Assembly: GCA_045611765.1 (NCBI GenBank)
Contig: JAZKXT010000012.1
Span: 62,001-126,000, forward strand
Length of the DNA: 64,000 bases
Source of the DNA: UMGS1649 sp045611765
GTDB lineage: Bacteria; Bacillota; Clostridia; TANB77; CAG-465
Direction of reading: 5' to 3'
Positions 46,899-55,889 of the stretch are shown here, piece after piece (position 1 is the stretch's first letter; every line of letters starts with the position of its first letter). A program made the position numbers and the translations under genes. The notes beneath the pieces were generated by a model. The model had not been told where the DNA came from. It saw only the letters and a list, made by a program, of their open reading frames with translations, and searched no databases.

Positions 46899-49322
46899 TT
46901 ATTCTGCACGAACGGTAATTCCAAATCTGTTATTTAAAGATTTAACAATAGAATCCACTTTGCTATTAATTTGTTCAGATGTAAGCATTCCATCATCGTT
47001 AGAAAGTCTAAGTCTTAATACTATAGATTTCTTTCCTTCAGGAATTTGGTTCCCTCTATATTCTTCAATGAATTCTACTTCTTTAACTTTAGATTTAATT
47101 GTTGAGTGGATGTCTGACCAAGTTGTAGCTTCGCCTACAAGTAAAGACAAGTCTTTTTCTACTAGAGGTAATACTGGTAAGTGTTCAAATTCGTTTGTTC
47201 TTGATGTAAATGGAACAAGTTTGCCAAAATCTATTTCAAATACAGCTATGTTAGTGCGTTTGATTTTGGCATCGTTCATTGTTTGTACTGAAACCAAGCT
47301 TAATGTACCAACTTTTTCATCTCCACGAATAATATCTAAATATGCATTAACATCAGCCCATGTAGGTCTTTCGCCTTGCTTAAAGTTTAAACCTTCCATA
47401 TGACAATATTCTGCCATACTCTCTATAGCACCTTTAGCTTCATAGAATATAGCTTTAGCATCTTTACCGACTATAGTACCAGTTAAGTATTTCTTGTGTA
47501 TTGGTAATGTTTCGGTTTCTGAAGAAGGGTGGTATTCACCTTTTTCAAATACTTGTGCCATTTCAAACATTTTGAAGTTAGTCATATATCTAAGGTTTTT
47601 AGAAATTGCTTCTAACATTCCAGGAACAAGTGAACTTCTAAGTATAGCTGATTCTGGAGAAGGTGGAGTAGCTAATCTAATAGATTTTGATACGTCTATT
47701 TTAGCTGCATAAATATATTTATCTTCTATCCAAGGATATGTAAATATTTCGTTCATTCCGCATCTATATGCTAAATATTCTCTTAATCTTCTTTCTAATA
47801 GTACATTATTTTGATGAACGGCGTGTTCGAAGCTTACAGGTAATGGTTTAGCTTTAAAGCTTTCGAAGCTTAGTAGTCTTGCTATATCTCCCATAACATC
47901 ATCTTTAAGTGAAACATCACCAGTAGATCTCCATACAGGAACTGTTACGTGGTATACGCTTCCATCAAAGTCTATATCGTAACCTACAGCTGTTAAAACT
48001 TTAATAATAGTTTCGCTTGGTATTATTTTTCCAAGTCTTACATCTAAGAATTCTTGTTCGACATCAATTTTTTCTCTTTCTGTTCTTACGGGGTAAACAT
48101 CATTGTATGCTACAACTTTAGATTCAGGGAATAGGTCTTTAAATAATATTAAAGCCATATCTCTACCTAAATCTACACGTTCTGTGTCTATATTTTTTTC
48201 ATATCTAATAGAAGAATCTGTTTTTTCATCAAATCTCTTACCAGTTTTTCTAATTGTTTTAGCTGTGAAGTTTGCAACTTCTAAAAGTACGCCAGTAGTG
48301 TCACTAAGTATAGAATCCTTTTTGCCACCACGGATACCGGCAAGTGCAAGTGCAGATTCGTTGTCACAGATTACTAAATCATCTTCTGTTAAGTCAATGA
48401 AGTTATCATCTAGAAGAAGTAGTTGTTCGCCTGCTTTGGCATTTCTAACAATAATCTTTTCGCCTTTAACATGTGTGCTATCGAAAGCATGAGTTGGTTG
48501 TCCTACTGCAAGCATAACATAGTTTGTTATATCTACGATTGCATTTATTGGTCTCATACCAGCGTTTATTAACGCCGCTTTCATCCACATAGGAGATTCT
48601 TTTTCGTATACATTTTCTATTTCAACACCAACATAACGTTGACACTTTGTTGGTTCAAGTATTTCTACGTCATATTTTGGTAGTGTAGAGTCTATTTCTA
48701 TTTTATCTAGTTCTTTTAATGGAATATCATAGATACAAGAGAGTTCTCTAGCTATACCATAATGTCCCCAAAGGTCTGGTCTGTTTGTTAAAGATTTGTT
48801 ATCTATTTCAATAACTGTATCATTCATACAAATAACATCGGCAATGTTATCTCCAGGCTTGCATTCTACACCTTTAAGGTCTACTATTGCATGATCGTTT
48901 TCGGGTGGGAATAGTTTGTCTAGGAAAACTTCTTCAGCTCCGCATATCATACCATAAGAGTATTCACCACGCATTTTAGTTTCTTTTATTACAACTGGTT
49001 CACCTTCGCCGTGCCACACAACTTCAGCACCTGGTTTAGAAACTACAACAAGCTCGCCTTGGTACAAGTTAGAACCACCGCATACGATTTGAACAGGTTC
49101 AGATTTACCAATATCTACTATACAAATTCTTAATGCATCTGCATTAGGATGTGCTTTTATTTCTAAAATTTCACCTACAACAATATCGTGAAACTTTTCT
49201 GCTGTATTTTCTACGTTTTCAACTTCAACTGTTCTTAAAGTTAAATCATAAGCTATTTGTTTAGGTGTAATACTTTCAGGTAAATCTATATATTTTTTTA
49301 TCCAATTTAAAGATACTTTCAT
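46899..49322 (-). CDS. pheT: Phenylalanyl-tRNA synthetase beta subunit
   Basis: The 807-residue subunit pairs with PheS to charge tRNA-Phe. It has an N-terminal OB-fold tRNA-binding domain (VVGEILEIKAHPNADALRI near residue 45), the B3/B4 editing region, the B5 DNA-binding-like domain, the non-catalytic class II core and the C-terminal anticodon-binding FDX domain (FEHLPVLPLVEKDLSL, ending in LNNRFGITVRAE). Domain order and length are normal for the bacterial beta subunit. It starts 13 bases after pheS with GAAAGGAG as ribosome site. Confidence 0.97.
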   Translation of the reverse strand: MKVSLNWIKKYIDLPESITPKQIAYDLTLRTVEVENVENTAEKFHDIVVGEILEIKAHPNADALRICIVDIGKSEPVQIVCGGSNLYQGELVVVSKPGAEVVWHGEGEPVVIKETKMRGEYSYGMICGAEEVFLDKLFPPENDHAIVDLKGVECKPGDNIADVICMNDTVIEIDNKSLTNRPDLWGHYGIARELSCIYDIPLKELDKIEIDSTLPKYDVEILEPTKCQRYVGVEIENVYEKESPMWMKAALINAGMRPINAIVDITNYVMLAVGQPTHAFDSTHVKGEKIIVRNAKAGEQLLLLDDNFIDLTEDDLVICDNESALALAGIRGGKKDSILSDTTGVLLEVANFTAKTIRKTGKRFDEKTDSSIRYEKNIDTERVDLGRDMALILFKDLFPESKVVAYNDVYPVRTEREKIDVEQEFLDVRLGKIIPSETIIKVLTAVGYDIDFDGSVYHVTVPVWRSTGDVSLKDDVMGDIARLLSFESFKAKPLPVSFEHAVHQNNVLLERRLREYLAYRCGMNEIFTYPWIEDKYIYAAKIDVSKSIRLATPPSPESAILRSSLVPGMLEAISKNLRYMTNFKMFEMAQVFEKGEYHPSSETETLPIHKKYLTGTIVGKDAKAIFYEAKGAIESMAEYCHMEGLNFKQGERPTWADVNAYLDIIRGDEKVGTLSLVSVQTMNDAKIKRTNIAVFEIDFGKLVPFTSRTNEFEHLPVLPLVEKDLSLLVGEATTWSDIHSTIKSKVKEVEFIEEYRGNQIPEGKKSIVLRLRLSNDDGMLTSEQINSKVDSIVKSLNNRFGITVRAE

Positions 49323-49335
49323 TGTTTTCTCCTTT

Positions 49336-50379
49336 CTATTTGAACTGATTTAAGAATCTTAAATCGCCACTATGGAATAGTCTTACATCGTCTACACCAT
49401 AACGCATCATTACAAGTCTATCTAATCCAATGTTAATATAGAAACCAGTCCACTCATTTGGGTCAAGGTTTGCGGATTTAAGTACATTAGGATGTATAAC
49501 ACCACCTGGCATTACTTCAATCCAACCATTGTGGTTACATACTCTACAACCTTTACCGCCACATACTAGACATTCCATATCTATTTCGTATCCTGGTTCG
49601 GTAAATGGGAAGAAACCTTCACGCATTCTAACATTAATCTTTCTACCAAATACTTTTTCAAGTATTGTTTGTATCATAACCATACCGGATGAGAAAGATA
49701 TATTTTTATCTACTATTAATGCTTCATATTGGAAGAATGCTCTTTCATGTCTTGCATCAGTTGTTTCATTTCTATATACTCTTCCTGGATATACAAATCT
49801 TGCAGGTGCACCGTGTTTTAACAAGTATCTTACAGAACCACCAGTAAGGTGAGGTCTAAGACACAGTCTTTCAGTACCGGCTTTATCCTCAGTACCTTCA
49901 ATCCAATATGTATCCATTGATTGACGAGCTGGATGGTCAGCTGCAAAGTTTAGGTTATCGAAAGCATATTTTTCACTTGAGATATCGTCTTCGCTATACA
50001 CTTCAAATCCCAAAGACATAAACGCATCATTTAAGTCATAGCACATTTGAGTTATTGGGTGTAAAGCTCCGCTAGATACTTTTTTGCCAGGTAATGTTAA
50101 ATCTAACGGTTCATCTAATACACTTTTAGAAGCAATTAATGCTTGCTCTTTTTCATTAAGTTTGGCTTCGAATGAGTTTTTTATTTCACTAACCTTCATA
50201 CCAACTTGTTTTCTTTGATCAGCATCTAAACTACCCATAGATTTAGATACTTCACTTAAAGGACTTTTCTTGCCAGTTAATTCTCTGCGAACTTCTTGAA
50301 GTTGTTCAATAGTTTTACAAGATTCAATTTGTTCCAAACCACTTTTAAGAATATTGTCCATGTTTTGTAATATTTCCAT
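49336..50379 (-). CDS. pheS: Phenylalanyl-tRNA synthetase alpha subunit
   Basis: The 347-residue catalytic subunit has the class II motifs: GRVYRNETTDARHE (motif 2), GLDRLVMMRYG (motif 3) and HPARQSMDTYW before them. The N-terminal 85 residues are a coiled-coil tRNA-binding arm. The ATG at 50379 is chosen because AAGGAGG stands 8 bases before it; an in-frame ATG six codons earlier overlaps that site. Four cysteines in CLVCGGKGCRVC near residue 272 are a zinc-ribbon-like insert seen in many Clostridia PheS. It is controlled by a T-box leader. Confidence 0.97.
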   Translation of the reverse strand: MEILQNMDNILKSGLEQIESCKTIEQLQEVRRELTGKKSPLSEVSKSMGSLDADQRKQVGMKVSEIKNSFEAKLNEKEQALIASKSVLDEPLDLTLPGKKVSSGALHPITQMCYDLNDAFMSLGFEVYSEDDISSEKYAFDNLNFAADHPARQSMDTYWIEGTEDKAGTERLCLRPHLTGGSVRYLLKHGAPARFVYPGRVYRNETTDARHERAFFQYEALIVDKNISFSSGMVMIQTILEKVFGRKINVRMREGFFPFTEPGYEIDMECLVCGGKGCRVCNHNGWIEVMPGGVIHPNVLKSANLDPNEWTGFYINIGLDRLVMMRYGVDDVRLFHSGDLRFLNQFK

Positions 50380-50401
50380 TAATTTTTCCTCCTTCATATA
50401 A

Positions 50402-50660
50402 TAAAAAAGTCACTTCTCCTAAACATAGGACGAAATGACTTTAAATTCCGTGGTACCACCTAAATTCGTTACAATGTAACGCACTTAACAAGCTATAACG
50501 GGCCTTAACCGACTCAATCTACTGCTATTTCAAAAGAGCACCTCCAAAGTGAAATTTCGGTTTAAGTATATTAGTGGGCTTACAGCCGGTGACCCACATT
50601 CTCTAAAATATATACTCTTAAACTTACTTTGCTTTATCCTAGGCTTTGTATTCAATTATG
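50402..50660 (-). promoter_or_regulatory. T-box leader of pheST
   Basis: Read on the minus strand, the leader contains the T-box sequence TAGGTGGTACCACGG that pairs with the tRNA CCA end. Next comes a terminator (AAAGTCATTTC...GAAGTGACTTT, then six T). Stem I sequence upstream includes CGAAATTTCACTTTGG, where TTC followed by A would serve as the Phe specifier. Uncharged tRNA-Phe should open the antiterminator. Confidence 0.92.
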
Positions 50661-50666
50661 TTAATA

Positions 50667-50694
50667 ATTATATCACAAAAAAAGGAGTTGTCAA
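50667..50694 (-). promoter_or_regulatory. Promoter of pheST
   Basis: On the minus strand TTGACA (50689-50694) and TATAAT (50667-50672) are spaced by 16 bases. Confidence 0.82.
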
Positions 50695-50702
50695 ATGAAA
50701 GA

Positions 50703-50731
50703 TTGAAAAAACGATACTTTTATGGTAAAAT
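50703..50731 (+). promoter_or_regulatory. Promoter of the small membrane-protein operon
   Basis: TTGAAA at 50703-50708 and TAAAAT at 50726-50731 are spaced by 17 bases, with TGG before the -10. It lies back to back with the pheST promoter. Confidence 0.65.
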
Positions 50732-50782
50732 GTATGCAGTCAAAAACACATACTCTAAATTTAATAATGGAGGAGAATTAAA

Positions 50783-51187
50783 ATGAAGAAGTGGTTTAAA
50801 AGTTGGGAAGACATTTTATTTATAACGTTACTTACATTTGTTTACGTTTTCTGCATTTTGATTGCTTGGATTCAAAATGAATTTTTAGTTAAATCTTTTT
50901 TTGTTTTTGTGCCTATTACTTGTGTGGTGCTAGCTTGCATTGTATTAGAGAGTTCAGTAAAAGCATTTAAAACAGACAACAAATTTCCTAATGGTAAGTG
51001 GAAAGTAAAAACTCTAGCGTTTTGGCTAGATTGCTTACTTACGATTTCTGTTGTTGCATCATATTTATTACTAGCGTTTGGAATACTCTTTATCAATCTT
51101 ATGTTAGCAAATATATGTGTAATTTTTCTTGGAGTACACCTTTTGTGCATTGTAGCAAAAATAATTTTTATACGGCATACCAAATAA
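50783..51187 (+). CDS. Four-helix membrane protein (134 aa)
   Basis: Four hydrophobic segments lie near residues 10-28, 37-57, 77-100 and 105-127, with a short charged loop in the middle (KAFKTDNKFPNGKWKVK). Ribosome site GGAGGAG precedes the ATG by 6 bases. It is the first of three consecutive genes for small integral membrane proteins, spaced by 23-29 bases, from one promoter. I do not recognise the family; no transport motif is visible. Confidence 0.75.
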   Translation: MKKWFKSWEDILFITLLTFVYVFCILIAWIQNEFLVKSFFVFVPITCVVLACIVLESSVKAFKTDNKFPNGKWKVKTLAFWLDCLLTISVVASYLLLAFGILFINLMLANICVIFLGVHLLCIVAKIIFIRHTK

Positions 51188-51210
51188 AATTTACATAGGA
51201 GATAGCTAGT

Positions 51211-51453
51211 ATGAAACAACGTAACTTTTCAAGTATTTATCACATAGTGATGACAATAAGTCTTATCATTTTGTTAATTTCGGTAGGCTTTTCTGTTGTA
51301 ATGTTGCTAATGGCATTAGTAGAGCAAGTAAAGTTCTATGGCACGTTGTGCTTGTTTGGACTGTTGGTTATGTGTGTGGCTTTTATAACCTTTGTGGCAA
51401 CTATTGTGCTTGATAGAAAACACAAGAAAAGGAAAAATCTAGATAAGAAGTAG
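51211..51453 (+). CDS. Two-helix membrane protein (80 aa)
   Basis: Two hydrophobic segments (about residues 11-35 and 44-66) are followed by a strongly basic tail (DRKHKKRKNLDKK), so both ends lie in the cytoplasm. AGGAG precedes the ATG. It lies between two other small membrane-protein genes and is probably co-transcribed. The layout (two helices, basic tail) is like the third gene, so the two may be related by duplication. Function unknown. Confidence 0.72.
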   Translation: MKQRNFSSIYHIVMTISLIILLISVGFSVVMLLMALVEQVKFYGTLCLFGLLVMCVAFITFVATIVLDRKHKKRKNLDKK

Positions 51454-51482
51454 CAAATTTAAGCTTATAAAGGAGAGGATTT

Positions 51483-51685
51483 ATGAAACGAAATTCACCT
51501 AGAAAAATATGTCGGTTGAGAATATTGTTGTAATTGTTATGTCGCTAATTACTCTAGCATTACTTATAGCAACAGTTATAACTCATTGTAAAATTCTTCT
51601 GCTAAGTTTTGGCGTTGCACTATTGATATATTTTGGATACACTTTGGTTAAATACGTTTGGGTATACAGAAAAAAGAAAAAATAA
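51483..51685 (+). pseudogene. Third small membrane protein, apparent frameshift
   Basis: AAAGGAGAGG precedes the ATG at 51483, which gives MKRNSPRKICRL and soon a stop at 51531. The other frame gives MSVENIVVIVMSLITLALL and runs through two helices to a basic tail (VWVYRKKKK) at 51685. One missing A in the run AGAAAAATATG would join them into a protein of about 67 residues with the same plan as the 51211 gene. Alternatively translation begins at ATG 51509 without a good ribosome site. Confidence 0.65.
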
Positions 51686-51694
51686 GGCTAAATT

Positions 51695-51723
51695 AAAAGG
51701 ATGTGAATTTTCACATCCTTTTG
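51695..51723 (+). terminator. Terminator of the small membrane-protein operon
   Basis: AAAAGGATGTGA pairs perfectly with TCACATCCTTTT around ATTT. Confidence 0.85.
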
Positions 51724-51783
51724 CTATAGCTATTTGGTAGTATAAAATAAATAGTTTAAGCCAAAATATACTTGGTGAATCTA

Positions 51784-53235
51784 ATGAAAATATCTCATAA
51801 AATAACAAACATATCTGGTGAAGAAGTAGTGTACATATATATTACTGTTGAAGATATATATGAGTTTGGTAAGGAAAATTTGGGCAAAGGTGAAAATACA
51901 GATTTTTTAAACAAGCTTAGAGAATATATAACAAACAACTTAGAAAGTATGAAAAAAGCAGCCGCTATTATTGTTATAAACGGTGTTGTTATAGGAAGTC
52001 TTACACTTGCAGCTATATATCCTAATAAGCAAGAAAGTGTACAAAATAATAATATAGTTCAAGTACAAGTGTATTATGAAAACGCTAAAGATAAAACGGC
52101 AGAAAAAGATGAACAAAATAAGCAAGAAGAAGCAAAAAAAGAAGAGGTAACTATCAAGGATACGTATCAAAAATTAGAAACAAAAGAAGAAACTTCAAAA
52201 ACAAATGTATCTGACACAAAAAAGCCGGCTACTACAAGTAGTAAAAATACTACTACAACAAATAAAACTAACACATCAAATAAAGTTACAACGAGCGCAA
52301 CCACTAAACCAGCGGCATCACCTACTACAAATAATACAAAACCAAGCAATACAACCTCTAAACCAATTACTAATACAACTACAAACAACACGAGTACAAC
52401 TAAATCTTCCGCCAGTACTAATCAAACACCGACTGTAGCAAGTGGAAGAACAATTAAATTTAATAATGGTGGTGTTATTTCAAATATAGATTTGGAAGAG
52501 TATGTAATAGGAGTAGTTGCTGCAGAAATGCCAGCAGCTTTCCACAGTGAGGCGTTAAAGGCGCAAGCTGTAGTTGCAAGAACTTATGCAATGAAAAAAT
52601 CAGCTGCTGGAATAACACTTGTAAACTCGACCTCGCATCAAGTATATAATAGCGTAGAACAAATGAAATCTAAATGGGGAGCGTCTTATTCTACATATTA
52701 TAACAAGATAAAAAACGCAGTTAATGCTACAAAAGGTCAAGTACTAAAGTACAATGGAGCATATATAGAAGCGTTATATTTTTCAATGAGCAACGGAAAA
52801 ACAGAACTACCGAGTTACGTATGGAGTACAAGTCAACCATATCTTCAAGTTGTAAGTAGTTCATGGGATGAAAACATATCTGCTGCAAAATATACAGTGC
52901 ACCTAAGCTATAAAGAGGTATCAAATAAGCTAGGAATAGCTGTGTCAGAAGATAGTGAAATAAAAATATTATCTAGAACTGCTGGAGATAGAGTAAATGA
53001 AATATCTATAGCTGGTAAGATTTTTAGTGGTGTTAAAGTTAGAACTCTTTTAGGACTAAGGTCGGCAGATTTTGAAATAATAAAAACAAGTAGCGGAGTG
53101 AAAATTACAACAAAAGGATTTGGTCATGGTGTAGGAATGAGTCAATATGGTGCAAACGGTGCTGCAAAAGCAGGATATAGTTATAGGCAAATTTTAAATC
53201 ATTACTATAAAGGGGCAAGTTTAGTTAGTATTTAG
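51784..53235 (+). CDS. spoIID: SpoIID/LytB-domain protein, engulfment lytic transglycosylase
   Basis: SpoIID trims glycan strands while the mother cell membrane engulfs the forespore, working with SpoIIP and SpoIIM. Residues 1-55 are cytoplasmic, a membrane helix lies at about 57-78, then a 120-residue Thr/Asn/Ser/Lys-rich linker (TTSSKNTTTTNKTNTS) and the SpoIID domain from about 222: EEYVIGVVAAEMP with the catalytic Glu, ALKAQAVVARTYA, and GFGHGVGMSQYGA at the end. The N-terminal cytoplasmic part is longer than in classical SpoIID and resembles no domain I know. ATG 51784 follows GGTGA. spoIIP lies 1.1 kb downstream. Confidence 0.88.
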   Translation: MKISHKITNISGEEVVYIYITVEDIYEFGKENLGKGENTDFLNKLREYITNNLESMKKAAAIIVINGVVIGSLTLAAIYPNKQESVQNNNIVQVQVYYENAKDKTAEKDEQNKQEEAKKEEVTIKDTYQKLETKEETSKTNVSDTKKPATTSSKNTTTTNKTNTSNKVTTSATTKPAASPTTNNTKPSNTTSKPITNTTTNNTSTTKSSASTNQTPTVASGRTIKFNNGGVISNIDLEEYVIGVVAAEMPAAFHSEALKAQAVVARTYAMKKSAAGITLVNSTSHQVYNSVEQMKSKWGASYSTYYNKIKNAVNATKGQVLKYNGAYIEALYFSMSNGKTELPSYVWSTSQPYLQVVSSSWDENISAAKYTVHLSYKEVSNKLGIAVSEDSEIKILSRTAGDRVNEISIAGKIFSGVKVRTLLGLRSADFEIIKTSSGVKITTKGFGHGVGMSQYGANGAAKAGYSYRQILNHYYKGASLVSI

Positions 53236-53242
53236 AATAAAT

Positions 53243-53276
53243 ACCTAGTACAAACATAGGATGTACTAGGTGATTT
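53243..53276 (+). promoter_or_regulatory. Terminator-like hairpin that contains the next ribosome site
   Basis: ACCTAGTACA (53243-53252) pairs perfectly with TGTACTAGGT (53262-53271), followed by GATTTTT. The 3' arm and tail hold AGGTGA, the ribosome site of the 53279 gene. It should end most spoIID transcripts and limit translation of the ferritin-like gene. Confidence 0.7.
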
Positions 53277-53278
53277 TT

Positions 53279-53830
53279 ATGGATTTAGAAAAAATAAATA
53301 ATATAGAGTTAAAAGAAACAAGTTATGCAAAAGAAAGTTATCCTGAGATAACATTAAATCATTTACCACAAGAAATATTAATGATGCTAAAGAGGATATA
53401 TGCGGGGACAAAAAGTGAGTTTACTAGCCTTACGCAATATATGTATCAACATTATATTTTATGGTCTAACCCCAAATTAGATAACTTGTCTGAAATATTG
53501 GAAAGAATTGCTATACAGGAGATGAAACACCATGAAATAGTGGCTAAAATATTAGTGAAATGTGGAATAGATCCTAAAAATTGTGTATATATAGACGGAA
53601 ATCAAAATCTTTGTGATTACTGGAAAGCAAGTAATGTGTCTTATGAGAAAACGCTAATTAGAATGTTTTCAAGTAATATTATACTTGAAAACAGAGCAAT
53701 AGAAGATTATAAAGAGGTTTTAATTAAAACAGATAGTGTAAACTTGAAGCAAATAATAGAAAGAATATTACAAGATGAATATACTCATATAGAATATTTT
53801 ACAAATGTCTTGGAGCTACTTAAAATTTAA
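53279..53830 (+). CDS. Ferritin-like di-iron protein (183 aa)
   Basis: A four-helix bundle with two metal-site motifs is visible: EFTSLTQYMYQH and IAIQEMKHHEIVAK in the first half, ENRAIEDYKEV and LQDEYTHIEYF in the second. This is the E...ExxH pattern of the rubrerythrin, manganese catalase and spore-coat CotJC group. The ATG at 53279 follows AGGTGA by 4 bases. It lies between spoIID and a DivIVA-like gene, which suggests expression in sporulation. It might protect the spore from peroxide or store iron. Length is typical for a domain without the rubredoxin part. Confidence 0.82.
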   Translation: MDLEKINNIELKETSYAKESYPEITLNHLPQEILMMLKRIYAGTKSEFTSLTQYMYQHYILWSNPKLDNLSEILERIAIQEMKHHEIVAKILVKCGIDPKNCVYIDGNQNLCDYWKASNVSYEKTLIRMFSSNIILENRAIEDYKEVLIKTDSVNLKQIIERILQDEYTHIEYFTNVLELLKI

Positions 53831-53840
53831 TAAAAATATA

Positions 53841-53869
53841 TTGAAAAAAGTCGAAACATTTGGTATAAT
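53841..53869 (+). promoter_or_regulatory. Promoter of the DivIVA-like gene
   Basis: TTGAAA at 53841-53846 and TATAAT at 53864-53869 are spaced by 17 bases with TGG before the -10. Confidence 0.7.
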
Positions 53870-53899
53870 GGTACTGTCGTAGTATGGAGGTAGTATTAA

Positions 53900-54319
53900 A
53901 TGGAGAATGATAAGAAGTTTGCTTCAGAGATGTTTGGATATGCCAAAAGAGAAGTTGAAGAATATATAAAAGATATAAAAGCAGATTATGAAGGAAGGCT
54001 ACAAGTTGAAAAAGCTGAAGTAAACAGGCTTTCAAACGAAATAACAATTATTAGAAAGAAACTTGAAAGATATGATAGCGAATATCTTCAAAAACAAGAA
54101 AAAGTAGCGAACGCTTTAATTACAGCTGAAGACCAATCTAAAGCTATAGTTGAAAGTGCAAGACAAGAAGCTATAAATGAAAAGAATAGAATTGAAGCTT
54201 TAATAGAAGCGGAGAAAGAGAAACTATTAGATATAAAAAAAGAAGTAATTGAGCTAAAAGAAAGAACAATACAAGTGCTTGAAAAATATAACAACACTAT
54301 GTCTGATCTTTTAGAATAA
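53900..54319 (+). CDS. DivIVA-like coiled-coil protein (139 aa)
   Basis: The protein is almost entirely coiled coil (VEEYIKDIKADYEGRLQVEKAEVNRLSNEI, and a long Ala/Glu-rich segment). Its first 15 residues (FASEMFGYAKREVEEYI) fit the membrane-curvature-sensing start of DivIVA only loosely, so DivIVA-like is a cautious label. Such proteins mark poles and division sites. It has GGAGG 7-8 bases before the ATG, its own promoter, and lies ahead of spoIIP by 66 bases. It may organise the engulfment septum; that is inference. Confidence 0.65.
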   Translation: MENDKKFASEMFGYAKREVEEYIKDIKADYEGRLQVEKAEVNRLSNEITIIRKKLERYDSEYLQKQEKVANALITAEDQSKAIVESARQEAINEKNRIEALIEAEKEKLLDIKKEVIELKERTIQVLEKYNNTMSDLLE

Positions 54320-54350
54320 ATATATAACAATAAATAATGAATAAAATAGT

Positions 54351-54409
54351 ACTAACTGTAATAAACATAGATTAGGTGAGAGTCTATGAAAAATACAGTT
54401 AGTTTTTTT
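54351..54409 (+). promoter_or_regulatory. Long-loop terminator-like fold across the spoIIP start
   Basis: ACTAACTGTA (54351-54360) is the exact reverse complement of TACAGTTAGT (54394-54403), which is followed by seven T. The loop holds the ribosome site AGGTGAG and the ATG of spoIIP. It may act as an attenuator or translation switch. Confidence 0.55.
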
Positions 54410-55522
54410 GAACGCTGCAAACAAGATATATTAGGTTTATTTAAGTATGCCAAGGTGACAGCAGGCTTCCTAATGTCGGTAATTTTAATAACAATATGTG
54501 GAATACATTTTCTTAAAACTTCAAATGGGATGGAAGGATTAATTAACTTCGCAACAAACATACGATTAGAACAAGAAAAAAAAGAATGGTCGGTTGCAGA
54601 TTTGATAGAGGTATATCCTGTGTTTAATGGGGATAACTACGTTGTAGAGAAAATTCAAACTGTACAGGTTGTGGACAAAGTCGAAAAACAGGAAACAGCA
54701 AGTGAAGACACAGGCTTTTTTGATGCGAGTGCGGTGGATGCAATTTCTAATATGATAACAATAACCAAAGAAAACTATACTAAGAAATCTACAAAAAATT
54801 ATGACAGGATAGATATGTATGGGTTTACGATTTATGATTACTCATCTAAGAATATAGACTATCAAGAATTAATGGAAAGGAATGTAGATTTGACTAAAAA
54901 GAGCGACCCCATACTTTTATATTGTTCGCACACCTCTGAATCTTACGATAACAGCGAAAATTTCAAATTCGATTATACGGGAACGTATAGAACAAAAGAT
55001 GCGAAATACAATATGTTATCTGTTGCAAGTATAATGGCGAACACCTTGAAGAATATAGGTTTCACAACTGTTTTTGATACTACCCCTCATGATTACACCT
55101 CTTATGATAACGCATATAAAAACTCATTAAAAACTATAAATACTAATTTAGATAAATATTCTAGATTTGGTGTTATGATAGATATACATAGAGATGCCGC
55201 AGGAGATTTAACATTTGGTCCAACAACTACCATAAATGGAAAATCTACAGCACAACTAATGCTTGTTGTAGGCGTAGGATATGCGGGCTTTCCAAATGAA
55301 TATTGGGAAGAAAACTTAACCTTAGCTTTAAAGATAGCTAAACTAGGTGAAGAAATGTATCCGGGACTATTTAGGCAAGTACTTGTTAGAGATGCAAGAT
55401 ACAACCAACATTTAAGTCCGGGTTCGCTTCTGGTAGAAGTAGGTGCAACAGGCAATACTTTAGAAGAAGCATATTATGGTGCAAGATGTTTTGCAAATAT
55501 ACTTAGTAAGTTATATAAGTAA
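54386..55522 (+). CDS. spoIIP: SpoIIP, engulfment peptidoglycan amidase/endopeptidase
   Basis: The 378-residue protein cuts peptidoglycan stem peptides and cross-links during engulfment. An N-terminal membrane helix lies at about residues 26-46, then a linker, and the SpoIIP catalytic domain with LLYCSHTSESYD (zinc-binding His near 190), VMIDIHRDAAGD (His near 268) and LLVEVGATGNTLEEA (catalytic Glu). The domain order is that of SpoIIP. SpoIID is encoded 1.1 kb upstream; in Bacillus these proteins act as one complex with SpoIIM, which is not seen here. The start is ATG 54386 with GGTGAG upstream. Confidence 0.93.
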   Translation: MKNTVSFFERCKQDILGLFKYAKVTAGFLMSVILITICGIHFLKTSNGMEGLINFATNIRLEQEKKEWSVADLIEVYPVFNGDNYVVEKIQTVQVVDKVEKQETASEDTGFFDASAVDAISNMITITKENYTKKSTKNYDRIDMYGFTIYDYSSKNIDYQELMERNVDLTKKSDPILLYCSHTSESYDNSENFKFDYTGTYRTKDAKYNMLSVASIMANTLKNIGFTTVFDTTPHDYTSYDNAYKNSLKTINTNLDKYSRFGVMIDIHRDAAGDLTFGPTTTINGKSTAQLMLVVGVGYAGFPNEYWEENLTLALKIAKLGEEMYPGLFRQVLVRDARYNQHLSPGSLLVEVGATGNTLEEAYYGARCFANILSKLYK

Positions 55523-55554
55523 TGAATGTGTCAAAAGTTTTAAGTTTGAGAAGA

Positions 55555-55583
55555 TTGAAATTTTACTTATCTTATGCTATAAT
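55555..55583 (+). promoter_or_regulatory. Promoter of the 55673 operon
   Basis: TTGAAA at 55555-55560 and TATAAT at 55578-55583 are spaced by 17 bases. The leader carries a hairpin AAGAGCT/AGCTCTT at about 55604-55628 without a T-run. Confidence 0.7.
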
Positions 55584-55672
55584 ATAGAGCATAATTGAAA
55601 CGTAAAGAGCTACTAATTTGAGCTCTTACAGACATAAATTGTTTAATAATAAAATGAAAGTGAGGCAAACTT

Positions 55673-55873
55673 ATGGATATTATTTTTGCTGTATTAGTAT
55701 TTGCTGGTATAAGTATGTTTCTGATTTGGCTTGCTAAAAAAGTAGAGAAAAAGAATTGTGGCTACGAAACAGTCTTTTGTCGTGATGTAAGAGCACAACT
55801 TGGAATGTTTGATTATCCGTCTCAAGTTGAGGAAAAGAGAGTACAGTTGAATAGGAAAGAGTCTAAATTTTAA
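55673..55873 (+). CDS. Small membrane-anchored protein (66 aa)
   Basis: One N-terminal membrane helix (residues 3-21) is followed by a charged cytoplasmic tail (KKVEKKNCGYETVFCRD...EEKRVQLNRKESKF) with two cysteines. GTGAGG lies about 10 bases before the ATG. It is 16 bases ahead of the 55890 gene and shares its promoter and terminator. Neither protein has a known family that I can recognise; the unit may be a regulatory pair. Confidence 0.68.
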   Translation: MDIIFAVLVFAGISMFLIWLAKKVEKKNCGYETVFCRDVRAQLGMFDYPSQVEEKRVQLNRKESKF

Positions 55874-55889
55874 TGGGGAGAATATAATT

